Below, one piece after another: positions 54,544 to 64,000 of a DNA stretch of 64,000 nucleotides. The notes beneath the pieces were generated by a model that saw only the letters and a program-made list of their open reading frames with translations, was not told where the DNA came from and ran no database searches. Location of the stretch: positions 1 to 64,000 of the forward strand of contig QPMI01000662.1 of assembly GCA_004431415.1 (NCBI GenBank), written 5' to 3'. The translations under genes and the position numbers were made by a program. The number at the start of each line of letters is the position of its first letter. Position 1 is the stretch's first letter. This DNA is from Cyanophora paradoxa (lineage: Eukaryota > Glaucocystophyceae > Cyanophorales > Cyanophoraceae).

Positions 54544-54712
54544 ACGGGAAGCGCGCCATCACTGTGCGCCGCGCATCACGGACCGCCAGCGAGGGCGCCG
54601 CCAGGATGCTCGGGCGGAGGGTAGTGCTGGCCGCTCGAAGGACTCCTCTGCCCGCCATTCGAACCAGCCTGCTCGTGGCCGTGGCGCGGCTGCTGCCGCG
54701 GCTGCGCGGCGG

Positions 54713-55056
54713 TCAGGCTAGACGTGGCGACGCGGTGGGCCGAGGAATGCGCGCCTCGTGGCCCTCGTGCTTGAACGTTCGCGCCGAATCGCTGCTTTCT
54801 AGAACGTCGTTGGAGAGCGACTCGTCGTTCGCAGGCTCCTCCAGCGTCTCACTCGCATCGTAGGTCGCGGGCGCTTCTAGCGTCTCGGAGGGGTCAACGT
54901 CCTGCCTCGCTGGCGCGCCATCGCGGCCGCTCGACGACTGGCGGTACGGATCCTCGTCCTGCCGCGGGGCATTGGCGAGGCATCGCGCGAGGCAGATGCC
55001 GAGCGCACGTTCGGGACGTTGTCAAACGAGTACAGGTTGTCGTCATCGTCGGCCAT
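54713..55056 (-). CDS. Small acidic protein, unknown
   Basis: Exon 1: MADDDDNLYSFDNVPN. A 50-bp intron from GTGCGC to GGCAG follows, then DEDPYRQSSSGRDGAPARQ. The product continues with acidic, Ser/Thr-rich sequence (PSETLEAPATYDASETLEEP) to a stop at 54713-54715. About 97 residues, likely disordered. It is short for a stand-alone gene and might be an exon set of a larger one, but the next gene on this strand begins 170 bp on. No family is recognised. Confidence 0.5.
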
Positions 55057-55254
55057 CGCCTCGATCTGCGCCCCTCGAGGCCGCTAGCAGACGACGGCCC
55101 TCTCTTCCCGGGTACGAGGTTGTTCGGTTCTGGTCGGTCGGTTAGGCCTTTGTACTGAGCTGCGGTCGTCGCCGTCGGATCGCAGCGCTCTAGCAGCTTC
55201 GTAGAGGCTTCGGCCAAGAACCGAGCCCCGCGACCCAGCAGCGCCGCAGGAGCG

Positions 55255-57842
55255 ATGGCGTCGTCGTCGCGCATCGCCGTGCTGGTCGCCTTGTTCTGTT
55301 TCGCTGCGATAGCCAGTGCCGCAACGCTCGGTACGTACCGCTGCGGCCGTCGCTGATATCGGCAGCCGTCGCTGGTATCGGCAGCCGTCGCTTCCGGCGA
55401 ACGCGGCCGCGCAGCCTCTCCCTCAATTTTTCCGTGCGCAGGTCCGCGTTTGGCCGTCAGCCGGCTGAAGTTCGAGGAGGTCACGCCGTGCGGCCAGCGG
55501 TCTACGGTGCGGTGCAGATAGCTAGCGGGTCCTGGCACGCGTTCCGACACGCTTTCGCGCAGGAAGAGATCACGCTCACAAACGTAGGGGACGAGGACCT
55601 CGTCTGGTGCCCCGTCGCCCCCGCGCTCGGGCGCGGCAGCTCTAACTCCTTGCAGGTCCATCAAGAAGACGACCCTCCCCGTCTGGCTGGAGGTCCTGTA
55701 CGGGAGCGGCTTCACCATCGCGCCCGGATCGAACCTTACGTTCTCGCTGATCTTCTTCGCCAACGCCGAGACCATCCTGGACGGCACCGCGTACTATGCG
55801 AACGTGCGGCGCCCGCGCCGCCGCCGCCCCTCCGACCGCTGATCCGCCCGCAGGTCACCATCCTGGCGTACGCGCGCGGGCGGCTCCCCGCACGCTCGGC
55901 CTGACCCGGCGCGCGCGCGCAGCTACGAGGGCGAGGGCGATAACGGCACGCTCAAGCACGTCCAGAAGGCGACGCGTGCGTCCTGCCCGTGCCGGAGGGT
56001 TCCGGCCTGTCGCCCTGAACTCGCTCTGCCCGCTCGCAGCGATCGAAATCACGATGAACGTCCCGGCCGGTGCGGCCCCCGCCCCCGCCGCCCGGACTCG
56101 CGCGTCCGGGGCCGAGCGGCGGGGCGTGCGCAGGCACCTGCCCCCAGATCGTCGTCAGCGACACCTCGATCACGAACGTCCAGGCGCGCCCGCCCGCCCG
56201 CCTGCCTGGCGCCCCGCCGCCGGGCGCCGCTGACGCCGCCGGCGCAGTTCGACGGGGACACGTTCCTCACCAAGCTCTTCGTGCGCCGCCCGCGCCCTCT
56301 GGCTCCCCTCTGTCTTCCTCCGCCCCGCCTCCAAGCGACGACCCTCCGCCGCCGCAGGTCACGAACGCCGGCAACAGCACCCTCCGGTGCGAACGCGCGG
56401 GGCCGCCCCGCGGCGGAGGCGCGGGCGGCCCGCGAACGCCGGGGGCCGGCAGGTACACGGTCGACACGGACCCGGGCAACGACACGACGGAGCAGTGGCT
56501 CTTCACCACCGGCGGTGCCCCCGCGCCCGCCACTTCCCCCGGTCGCCGGCGCGCCGCCGAGCTTCGTCCGCCTTCTGCAGACAACGGCGTGCTGCTCGTT
56601 TACACCTCCACCGACCACGTCGGGCCCGGCACCTGTGCGGCCCCCGCCCCTCTCCCCCCCGCTGCCCTCGCTCCCCATCCGCTGAGGCCCGGGTTGCAGA
56701 CCGGGGCGCCGTGAAGATCCGGTCCAACGACCAGCGGCACAACATGCTCACCATCCCCGTCACGATGGTCCGCGCGCCTACTCCGCGCCAGGCAGGCCTC
56801 GCCCCGCCCCGCCCCGAGGTCGACCGCCCCGCCCCGCGCGGGCCGCCGCAGACGGTGACGGAGCAGCCGATCCCGACGATCTCCGTCTCGCCCTCCCCCG
56901 TCATCGCCCTCCGCCAGCGCAGCGGTGCCCCGCCCGCCCGCCCTGCCCCGAGCCTCCGGCGGCGCGGCCTGAGCGCCTCGCCGCTGGGGGCGCACGCAGG
57001 GGAGAACACGACGCTGCAGGTGAAGATCTCCAACACCTCGCCCAACGCCACCCTCGGCGTGCGCCTTCCCCCGCGTTCTCGCCCTCCCGCCCGCGCCCTC
57101 CCCTCTTGACCCTCCCGCCCGCCCCCCGCTCAGTTCCGGGTGACTTCTCTCCCGCCCTCCCGGGCCGGCCGGGGCCGCGCCGGCGCGGCAGGGGCGCGCT
57201 GACGGGGCGCAGCTGGTGACGCTGGAGACGGGCGGCTTCCTCCCCGAGGGCATGGCCTCCCGCCAGATCCCCGTCGGCGCGCCCCGCCCCGCTCCCGCCC
57301 GCCCTGCCCTCTGCCCCTCGCTGAGGCGGGGCGGGCAGGGAACACGGCGACGGTGGAGCTGCAGATCGACAGCTGGCGGCTGAAGGCGGGGGAGTACAAG
57401 GGGAACATCACCGTCCTTTCCAACGCCAAGGGCAACGCCCGCATCGACATCGCCGTCTTCCTCATCGTCGACAGCCGTGCGCCCGCCCTGGCCCCTCCCG
57501 CTCCCGGCGGGCCTCTCTTGCGCGCCCGACGAGGCCCGGGGCGCCGCAGAGGCGGGCGGGGAGGGGCAGAACATCAGCACGAACTCGGCGAGCGGGGCGG
57601 TGTCGAGCGGGGCGATCGCGGCCGGCGTCATCCTCCTCGTCCTCGTCGTCATCATCGCCGGCGGCGTCATCACCTACGGCGCCCTCCAGATGCGCAAGAA
57701 CTCCCGCCACCAGCAGAGTGCGCCCCCTGAAGCGCTCTCGCCCCTCTCCGGCCTCTGAGGCGCCCCGGCAGTTCCCTTCGACGAGGACATGCGCGGCCGG
57801 GAGTTCCGCGGCTCCGACCGCGACGACCCCGACCGCTTCTAG
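55255..57842 (+). CDS. Type I membrane protein with BACON/ASH-like beta domains
   Basis: Signal peptide MASSSRIAVLVALFCFAAIA. Repeated beta-sandwich pieces follow: ITLTNVGDEDLVW...WLEVLYGSGFTIAPGSNLTF, FVTNAGNSTLRYTVDTDPG, NTTLQVKISNTSPNATLGV, and WRLKAGEYKGNITVLSNAKG. This N-x-G...W-L...L-x-G-x-Y-x-G-x-I pattern is typical of BACON-like and ASH/TMEM131-like domains. Near the end is one membrane helix (AIAAGVILLVLVVIIAGGVI) with a short charged tail. Many N-x-T/S sites fit an extracellular part. Function unknown; adhesion or matrix binding is a guess. Intron 1 has a tandem 17-bp duplication near 55355. Confidence 0.65.
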
Positions 57843-58096
57843 GCCCTATACGTAGCTAGGAAACCAGATATCGATATCCACGCAGCAGCAGCAGCCGCAG
57901 CCGCCGGCTGCAGTCCTCTAGCTTTGTAGCGCATGCGGCAGCATGCACATGCATGTCAACTGTGGAGTTGCAGAATTGAAAAAGAAGCACTCGGATTGGG
58001 GAAATGTACAGTCGCAGGGGCAAGGGAAGGAGGGAGGTGAGGGGGGTCGGGGTCGGGGTGGACGTGGGGGGGGATGTGCCCGGCAGGGGGGGCCGG

Positions 58097-59321
58097 CTAG
58101 GAGTCGGCGGGGGGCGCGCTGGGGGGCTGGGATACGAAGGACCAGTGGTTCTGGGGCCCCGGGAGGGTGCGCTCGCGGCGCCCGTGCTCCTGCTTGCGGG
58201 GGTCCAGGAAGGACTTGCAGAAGGTCTCGCACTCGCCCCCGAACTCGTTCCTGCGCGCCCCGCCCCGTCGGCCCCCGGCCCGGCCCCGGCCGGGGCGGGG
58301 CGGGGCCGCACCTGTGGATGTAGAGGTCGCTGGCGAAGGCGCGCTGGGTGAGGCAGTGGTTGATCATGACGGCGGCGCCCAGGGGCACGGGCGTCCCCTC
58401 CAGCTCGAGCCGCACGGAGGGGTCCACGGACTGGATCTCCCAGGAGCAGTTGTACGAGGGCCGCGGGTTCTCTCCGCTGTACTTCGCGAAGGAGACCTCC
58501 TGGTTCCTCGACACCTTGGACTGGTGGAAGGGCGAGACGGGGAGCGAGTGGAGGAAGAACTGCCGCCCCCGTCAGCGGCGGCGCGGCAGAAAGGGCGCGG
58601 GGCCGGGGCGCACCTTGTCGGAGCTGAAGGGCGGGAGGGTCACGATCTGCACCTTCTGGCCGTACCGCACCACGTCCCCGACCTTCCCGTCCTTCGCCCT
58701 GCCCCCGCCCCGCCCGTGCGGTCAGAGCGCGGCTCCCCACAGCTCGGTGGGGCGGCGAAGGAGTTGCGGGCGCGCACGGAAGGACGGCGAAGGAGTTGCG
58801 GGCGCAGGGCTGGTTGTAGAGGGTCGTCGTCGCAGCGAAGAGGTCCGTCTGCCCGTCGCTCGGGAGCTTGTCGTTGATGTCCGTCGCGAGGTGCGCCTGC
58901 GTGTGGAAGTTGTAGAGCATCACCTGCGGCGCGAAGAGCCGGTTTAGCTAACGCCCGGCGCGCGCCGCTCCCCGGAGCGCGCGGACCACTGCGCCGTAGC
59001 GAAGGTATCCGTCCTCGGGTGCGGCCGAGAGCTCCACCTACGCGGACGCTAAGACGGCGGATAGAGATCGATGCTGCATGGAGATTTACCGGCTGCAGCG
59101 CGTGGGCGAAGCGCGCCTCCGCCGCGCTGATCGCTAGCTCTCCGCGCTCCTTTCGCATTAGGTAGTCCTTCAGCTTAGCCTGCGGGACGCGGTGGCGTTC
59201 AGGAGCCACAACATCCAGCTTGCACCAACGCCGCTCCCTTCACGCCGCTTACCTGAGCGAGCTCCATGTCCTCGCTCCAGTTCCCGACCCGGACGCGGTG
59301 GTGGAACGGGCTGTATCCCAT
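58097..59321 (-). CDS. CFAP161: Cilia- and flagella-associated protein CFAP161
   Basis: Exons in order: MGYSPFHHRVRVGNWSEDME, LKDYLMRKERGELAISAAE, DGYLRYGAVV, VMLYNFHTQAHLATDINDK, GDVVRYGQKVQIVTLP, NCSWEIQSVDPSVRLELEG, GAAVMINHCLTQRAFASDLY and NHWSFVSQPP at the end. The VRVGNW-ED start, the KD-L-K-ERGEL helix, the NH...T-R-A-SD-Y segment and the final NHW are shared with CFAP161, a protein inside axonemal doublet microtubules. It implies motile flagella. It appears full length. Confidence 0.85.
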
Positions 59322-59730
59322 CTCCTGTTGAGGCTGCGATTCGGGAAGAGCGTGCAGCGGTCAGCTGGCGCACGGGATGAGGAGCCAGAAAGTTCGGCGC
59401 CGGCGGCTATCCCCGACGCGGAGAAGGTCTGCCGGCGATTAAACGAGGCGGAACACCCTCACCGTGAAGTAGGTGCCCATGGTGCTAGCCCAGGCGAGGA
59501 TTTGGGTGGTTCCTTAGTTGGGCGCGTTACTGTTACGGTGTACCCGGGTCGCGTTGCAATGTGGCCCGGAAGCTCGAGCGAGTGATGCTTGATGGCTGCA
59601 TGCACATGCTGCCGTCATGCTGTCGCTGGTGCGCGCGGCAACTCGTTTGCCTCTAGCTCGCCGAAGCTTGAGTGGCACTTTTGTACATGTACTCGCGCGG
59701 CGGGACAGGGCCCCGCCAAGACACGACAAC

Positions 59731-61463
59731 CTATCCTATCTTAACCACGGGCGAAAAAAAGTATGTACAGAGCGATGGCAGAGCCTTAGCGGGTCTGCGG
59801 CTGGGGAGCCGTCTGGTAGGGCCACGGGTACCTGCAACGCGTACCGCCGTCAGAGATTCGGTGACCGAGGAACGGGGCAGAGCGGAGCGACAGCAGGCGG
59901 ACCCGGCGGGGTACGCGTAGGGGTTGTACGGCGAGGGGGCGTAGGCGTTGCCGGGCGCGGGCCCGTACGGGGAGCGCCTGGGGGCGCGCCAGTCAGCTCG
60001 CGGGACGGGCGACTCGAGGCCGGGGCGCGCACTCGGCGGGGGCCAGCTGGGGGTACACGGGCACGGGCTGCAGCGCGGGGAGCGAGGCGACCTCGGGTGC
60101 GATGGGCGCGTCGACCAGCGGGGCCGTGGGCGCCGCCTGGGGCAGCGCGGGGTACACCCGCGGCGTCCGCGGGGCCGGGGCAGCCGTCGGGGCCGGGGCC
60201 GTTGCCGGGGCGGGGGCCGCGGGAGTGCTCGGCGCCCGGAGAACGGGGGTGGGGGCCGGCGCGGGGCCGGGGGCGGGCTGCGGCTGCTGCACCGGCTGCG
60301 CCTCCGCCTGCGCGTCCTCCCTTCGGGGCCGAAGCGCGTCAAGCCGCGCAGCGAGCGCGAAGAGACGCAGCGGTGCTCACCGGCGGTCGATGCTCTTGAC
60401 GCAGCGGGCGATGAGGCTGACGAGGAGGCAGGAGGCGACGGCAGCGAGGAAGCCGGAGACGGCGGCGTGGCGCGCCATGCGCTGCGCCTGGACCTCCATC
60501 GCCTCCTCGCGCCGGCGCTGCACGGACTCCAGGCGGCGGATGACCTGCAGCAGGCACTCCGCCCGCTCGTCGCCCTGCAGCTGCCCACAGCCACCCGCGA
60601 TTGCCGGCACGTCCGCCCGCGCGATCCCCTGCAGGTACCCCGAGATGCGCGGCAGGATCCGATCCCAGAGGCTGTGCAGCCGCGACGCCGTGCGCCGCTC
60701 GTACTCCTGGCAGCGCGTCAGGGGCAGCATGCACAGCGCAGGGCGCGACGCAGGTTGGGGCGCGAACCTCCATGCGCGACTGCATGGCATCGACGGCCTG
60801 CGGGTCGACCTTGCCCTCCATCGCGCCGCGCGCCAGTTCGCCGGCGAGCTCCGCCAAGCTCGTCTGCTGCTTCTCCTGCTTGGCCGGCGCCTCAGTCTCG
60901 CCGCTCCGCTTCAGCTCCACGCTCAGCACGCCGTTCTCGAACGCCGCCTTGGCGCTCCGGACCTGCCGTGCCGCGTGAGATCAGCGCGGCTCGGCGTCGG
61001 CATTCCGGCAACAGGGAACTCACATCGACCGCGCAAGGCAGCGGCACGAACTTCTGCGACACGGAAGTCTGCTGGACCTGCGAAGCAAGATCGGTTTGGC
61101 TGCAGGGCCAGGCTGCACGGGGGAAGCGCCCCGCACCGCGAGAGGCCCCATTTGAGAGGTTGTGGACGAGCGAAGGGTGAAGAGGAGCCCATAGCGCCCG
61201 CCCAGGGTCTGCGCAGCGAGTCGTCGAGCACGGCGGCCGCGGTTGGCGGGGGGGGAGGCAAGCACCTGCGCCTGGTCGAGGCCGACGTCGAGCCCCTCCG
61301 CATCGACGCCCTGGAGAGAGAGCTGCACGGTGACCTTTTCGCCGCTCACATCGACCTTCACGCCATCATCCCCCTCGAGGCTGCCCTCCTTGACCTCAAG
61401 AAGTTTGCGCGAGTGCGCCGACGACACGAGGAGCGCGAGGAGGAACAGGAGCCACGCTCTCAT
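59731..61463 (-). CDS. Secretory-pathway Hsp20-like protein with membrane anchor and Pro-rich tail
   Basis: Signal peptide MRAWLLFLLALLVSSAHS. Then VKVDVSGEKVTVQLSLQGVD, and after an intron QKFVPLPCAVDVRSAKAAFE and ENGVLSVELKRSGE, matching the alpha-crystallin core pattern (F-LP--VD---A---NGVL-V-L). A helical region (CQEYERRTASRLHSLWDRI) precedes one membrane helix, AVSGFLAAVASCLLVSLIA. The tail is Pro/Ala-rich (APGPAPAPTPVLRAPS) and ends in Tyr/Pro repeats. A small heat-shock fold with signal peptide and anchor is unusual; it may be an ER or surface chaperone, by inference. The 3' end is approximate. Confidence 0.6.
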
Positions 61464-61580
61464 CCTTCTCGAGTTTTCTTCTATGAGGGGGGTACGGGCG
61501 CCGCCCGTTCAAAGCCGCGGGACCCGCCAAAGGCCGCTGGATCTGCTAGAGCCAGCGCCGCCCAGCGGCGATCGTTCGCG

Positions 61581-63932
61581 ATGGACGCGTTCGCACGCAT
61601 GATGAAGGCGGCGGCCACGTCCGGTACCGCGGAGGCCGGCAAGAGCCAGGCAAAGAAGAAGCAGGCCTCGCAGCCGTCTGCATGCGCAGGCCAGATGAAT
61701 CTCTTCCAGGCGTTTAAAATGCAGGCAAGTTGACGTCCCTCGCCCGCTTTCGCCGCCCAGTTTTGAGCTGGCCGGCAGGCGCCGGAACCCCGCTCATGCG
61801 TGCCGAGCGCGCCCGCGCCGGCGGAGGAGGAGGCTCCCGAGCGTACGGTGACGAAGAAGCGCCCGGCGCGCAAGAGAAGAAAGGATGCGAGTAGCAGCAG
61901 CAGCAGTGACGGGAGCAGCGCAAGCGATGCGGAGGAGGAGGTCAGCGCGGGAGCGGCTCGGGCGAAGCGAGCCAGCAAGGGCGAGCCTGCTAAGCAGCCG
62001 CGGCGCCCGCGGCGCGTTGCTCCGCCTTCAAGCGATTCGATTCAGGTTGGCCGCGCGCCGGGCCTCTCGGTATCTCGCTAAGCGCGCTTCAGGAGGTCGA
62101 GGCCGGCGGCAGCGGAGCGCAGGAGTCGAAAAAGGGCGCGGCGGGAGAAGAGCCGGCGGCCGGTGATGCGCCACAGGCCCCGCGGCGGCTACGAGTATCC
62201 CTGAGGAAGCCACCTGCTGCGAAGCCAGCCCCAGGTTCGAGTGGCCCCGACTCCCGCACCCCAGATGCTCGGCAAGTCTCGCGCTCGCATTGACACTCGA
62301 GGCGCGAAGCTGCACCGGAGGAGAAGACGGAGCGGGCGCCGAGGACCGTCCGTAAGGCGCGGGAGCCGCGGGCAGCGGCGGACCGCGGCGGCGAGGAGGC
62401 GCGCGCGGAGTCTCCCGAGCGGAGACTGGCGCGGCGGGCGGGCCTCTGGAGCTCCCTGCAGCGCCGCGAGCTCAATTCGGGGGCACGCGCGTCGGTCGGG
62501 GACCGCCTGGTCGCCCGAGTCGGTCCGCCCCCGCCGCCCCGCCCGCTGGCGCCGGCGCGACCGCCGGCCGACGGGCCGCCTTGCAGGGGCGCTGGCGCTG
62601 GGGGTGGTGCTGGGGCAGGGGCAGGGGGATGGCGGGCAGGCGGCGGTGCAGCCGTACACGATCCACGTGGACGACGAGTGCGAGCTGCTGGCCGCCGGCG
62701 GCGCCCGCGGCCTCGTCTCCCTTCACCGCCTCCCCGCCCCCTGCCGCTTCCCCGCCCCCGACGCGTACGGCGCCCTCCGGCCCGCCCCCGAGGACGCGGT
62801 GCGAGCGAGCGCGCCGAGCGACGGACCGATCAAGCGGAGGGCTGACGAGCGGGCCAGGATGCGGAGGAGGCGCGGGAGGCTGCGGCGCGGGAGGCGCCGG
62901 TGGAGGCGGTGGCGGTGGAGGAGGCGCACGAGCGGTGGGTCAGCGAGGTGCAGCTCGTGCGGCCGGCCGGCGGGGCGCCCCTCCTCCTCACCGCCTCCGA
63001 CGACGCCACCGTCGCCCTGTGGGACCTGCGCCGCGCCCTCGGTGCCCCGCCCGCCCTTGCCAAGAGTGGCCCCGCCTCACGCCCCGCGCGCCGGCAGAGG
63101 TGCCGGGGGCGGCGCTGCGGGCGGTGCAGCGGCTGCCGGAGCTGCACACGGCGGGGATCTACTCGCTGCAGGCGCACGGGGCGGGGGCGCGGGTGGCGAC
63201 CTCGTCGAAGGACGGGACGGTGGCCGTCTCGCGCCTGACGGCTGCCGGCCTCGTCCTCGAGCGCGCCCTCGGCGAGGTCCACGCCGGCGTCTGCAAGCGC
63301 GTCCGCTGGCGCCCCGGCCCCGGCCCCGACCACACCCTCGCCTCCTGCGGCAACGACAAGGCCGTCCGTGCGCCCCCGCCCCCGCCCCATCCCCCCTCCC
63401 TGCCACCCCGCTCACGGGGGGCCAGAGGTGCTGGACGTGCGGGCGCCGGAGCCCGTGGTGCTGAGGGTGCCGGACGCGCACTCGCTCGCCGTCAACACGG
63501 TCGCGTGGAGCCCCGCCCGCGACCACCTCCTCCTCTCCTCCTCCTTCGGTGCCCCCCGCCCTCCTCCCCGCGCCGCCCTCTCCGAACGCCGAGCGCGGCC
63601 CGCGCTTCGCAGACAACAACATCCACCTGTACGACGTCCGCATGAGCGGCGCGCGGAGCCGCCTCTCGGGGGGGGCCTTCCCGCTGTGCGCGGCGCGGGG
63701 CGGGCGGGCGCAGAGCATCCTCCACCCCACCTTCTTCCTGGGCGGGGGCGCCGTGCTGGCCCCCGTCGACCGCGCCCACCACCTCCAGCTCTTCTCCGCC
63801 GCCGACGGCGCCCCGCTCCAGCCCCTCCCCCTCGGGTACACCCCCTCCGCCCTCTACGCCCACCCCAGCTCCCTCCTCGCCGCCTGCAAGGGCACCCGCC
63901 TCGAGATCATGTACCCCGTCCTCCAGCCCTGA
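61581..63932 (+). CDS. WD40-repeat protein with charged nuclear-type N terminus
   Basis: Starts MDAFARMMKAAATSGTAEAG and contains GQMNLFQAFKMQ, which partly fits a PCNA-interacting box. The intron here begins GCAAGT, a textbook GC-AG donor. The next exons are Lys/Arg/Ser/Glu-rich (TKKRPARKRRKDASSSSSS). WD-type blades follow: LLAAGGARGLVSLHRL, LLLTASDDATVALWDLRR, ARVATSSKDGTVAVSRL, DHTLASCGNDKAV, LLLSSSF and NNIHLYDVRMSG. It ends ACKGTRLEIMYPVLQP. It is likely a nuclear scaffold; I could not place it in a WD40 subfamily. Confidence 0.75.
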
Positions 63933-64000
63933 TCCCCCGCCCCCGCATCTACGGATCGGCACGCGGTACCTACTAATCGCTACATGCGAAGCGGAATCTA

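Noticed and set aside
54606-54863. Plus-strand 86-codon frame starting MLGRRVVLAARR
   Set aside because: It is antisense to the spliced acidic protein, whose frame is cleaner and bounded by good splice sites.

Overview
The window is nuclear DNA of a GC-rich, flagellated single-celled eukaryote, most likely a microalga, with decayed AT-rich mobile-element DNA over the first ~18.8 kb. The host genes have many short C-rich introns. Several use GC-AG splice sites, and many carry a CTGAC branch-point-like motif close to the acceptor. A CFAP161 gene points to motile flagella. I cannot name the species from the sequence.

1-14.7 kb: a Polinton/Maverick-type element that runs off the left edge. It has a structural module broken by many frameshifts: discoidin-like protein, capsid candidates and an FtsK/HerA packaging ATPase. 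Next come small basic proteins, a primase-polymerase/SF3 helicase, two RING-finger proteins, a protein-primed family-B DNA polymerase (PolB) and an rve integrase. PolB and integrase are joined by a deletion scar. 14.7-18.8 kb: AT-rich DNA with different CpG content, holding a second and only N-terminal PolB plus a 284-bp element with perfect 28-bp terminal inverted repeats. Its right flank meets the host inside an RTCB gene whose 5' half is absent.

21.2-34.1 kb: a large inverted duplication. Each arm carries a convergent copy of an unusual gene for a secreted Pro/Thr/Ala-rich protein in which one exon encodes one ~25-residue repeat. Upstream of each copy is a divergent GH25 lysozyme-like gene, complete in the right arm and reduced to its first exon in the left. 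A 5.2-kb DIRS/Ngaro-type retrotransposon (gag, RT-RNase H, tyrosine recombinase) sits in the divergent promoter of the left arm only. The right arm therefore preserves its empty site.

35-64 kb: ordinary intron-rich host genes. In order: Tim44/mL45-like mitochondrial protein, P4-ATPase flippase, RNA polymerase subunit RPB5, ISCU scaffold, a NUMOD3-containing protein, MYST histone acetyltransferase, GT4 glycosyltransferase, a CPSF6-like RRM protein, a small acidic protein, a BACON-like type I membrane protein, CFAP161, a membrane-anchored Hsp20-like secretory protein and a WD40 protein. They form no operon and look like general housekeeping and cell-surface genes.

Exon limits and domain calls come from reading translations by eye. 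No database search was possible, so names resting on weak similarity have low confidence.
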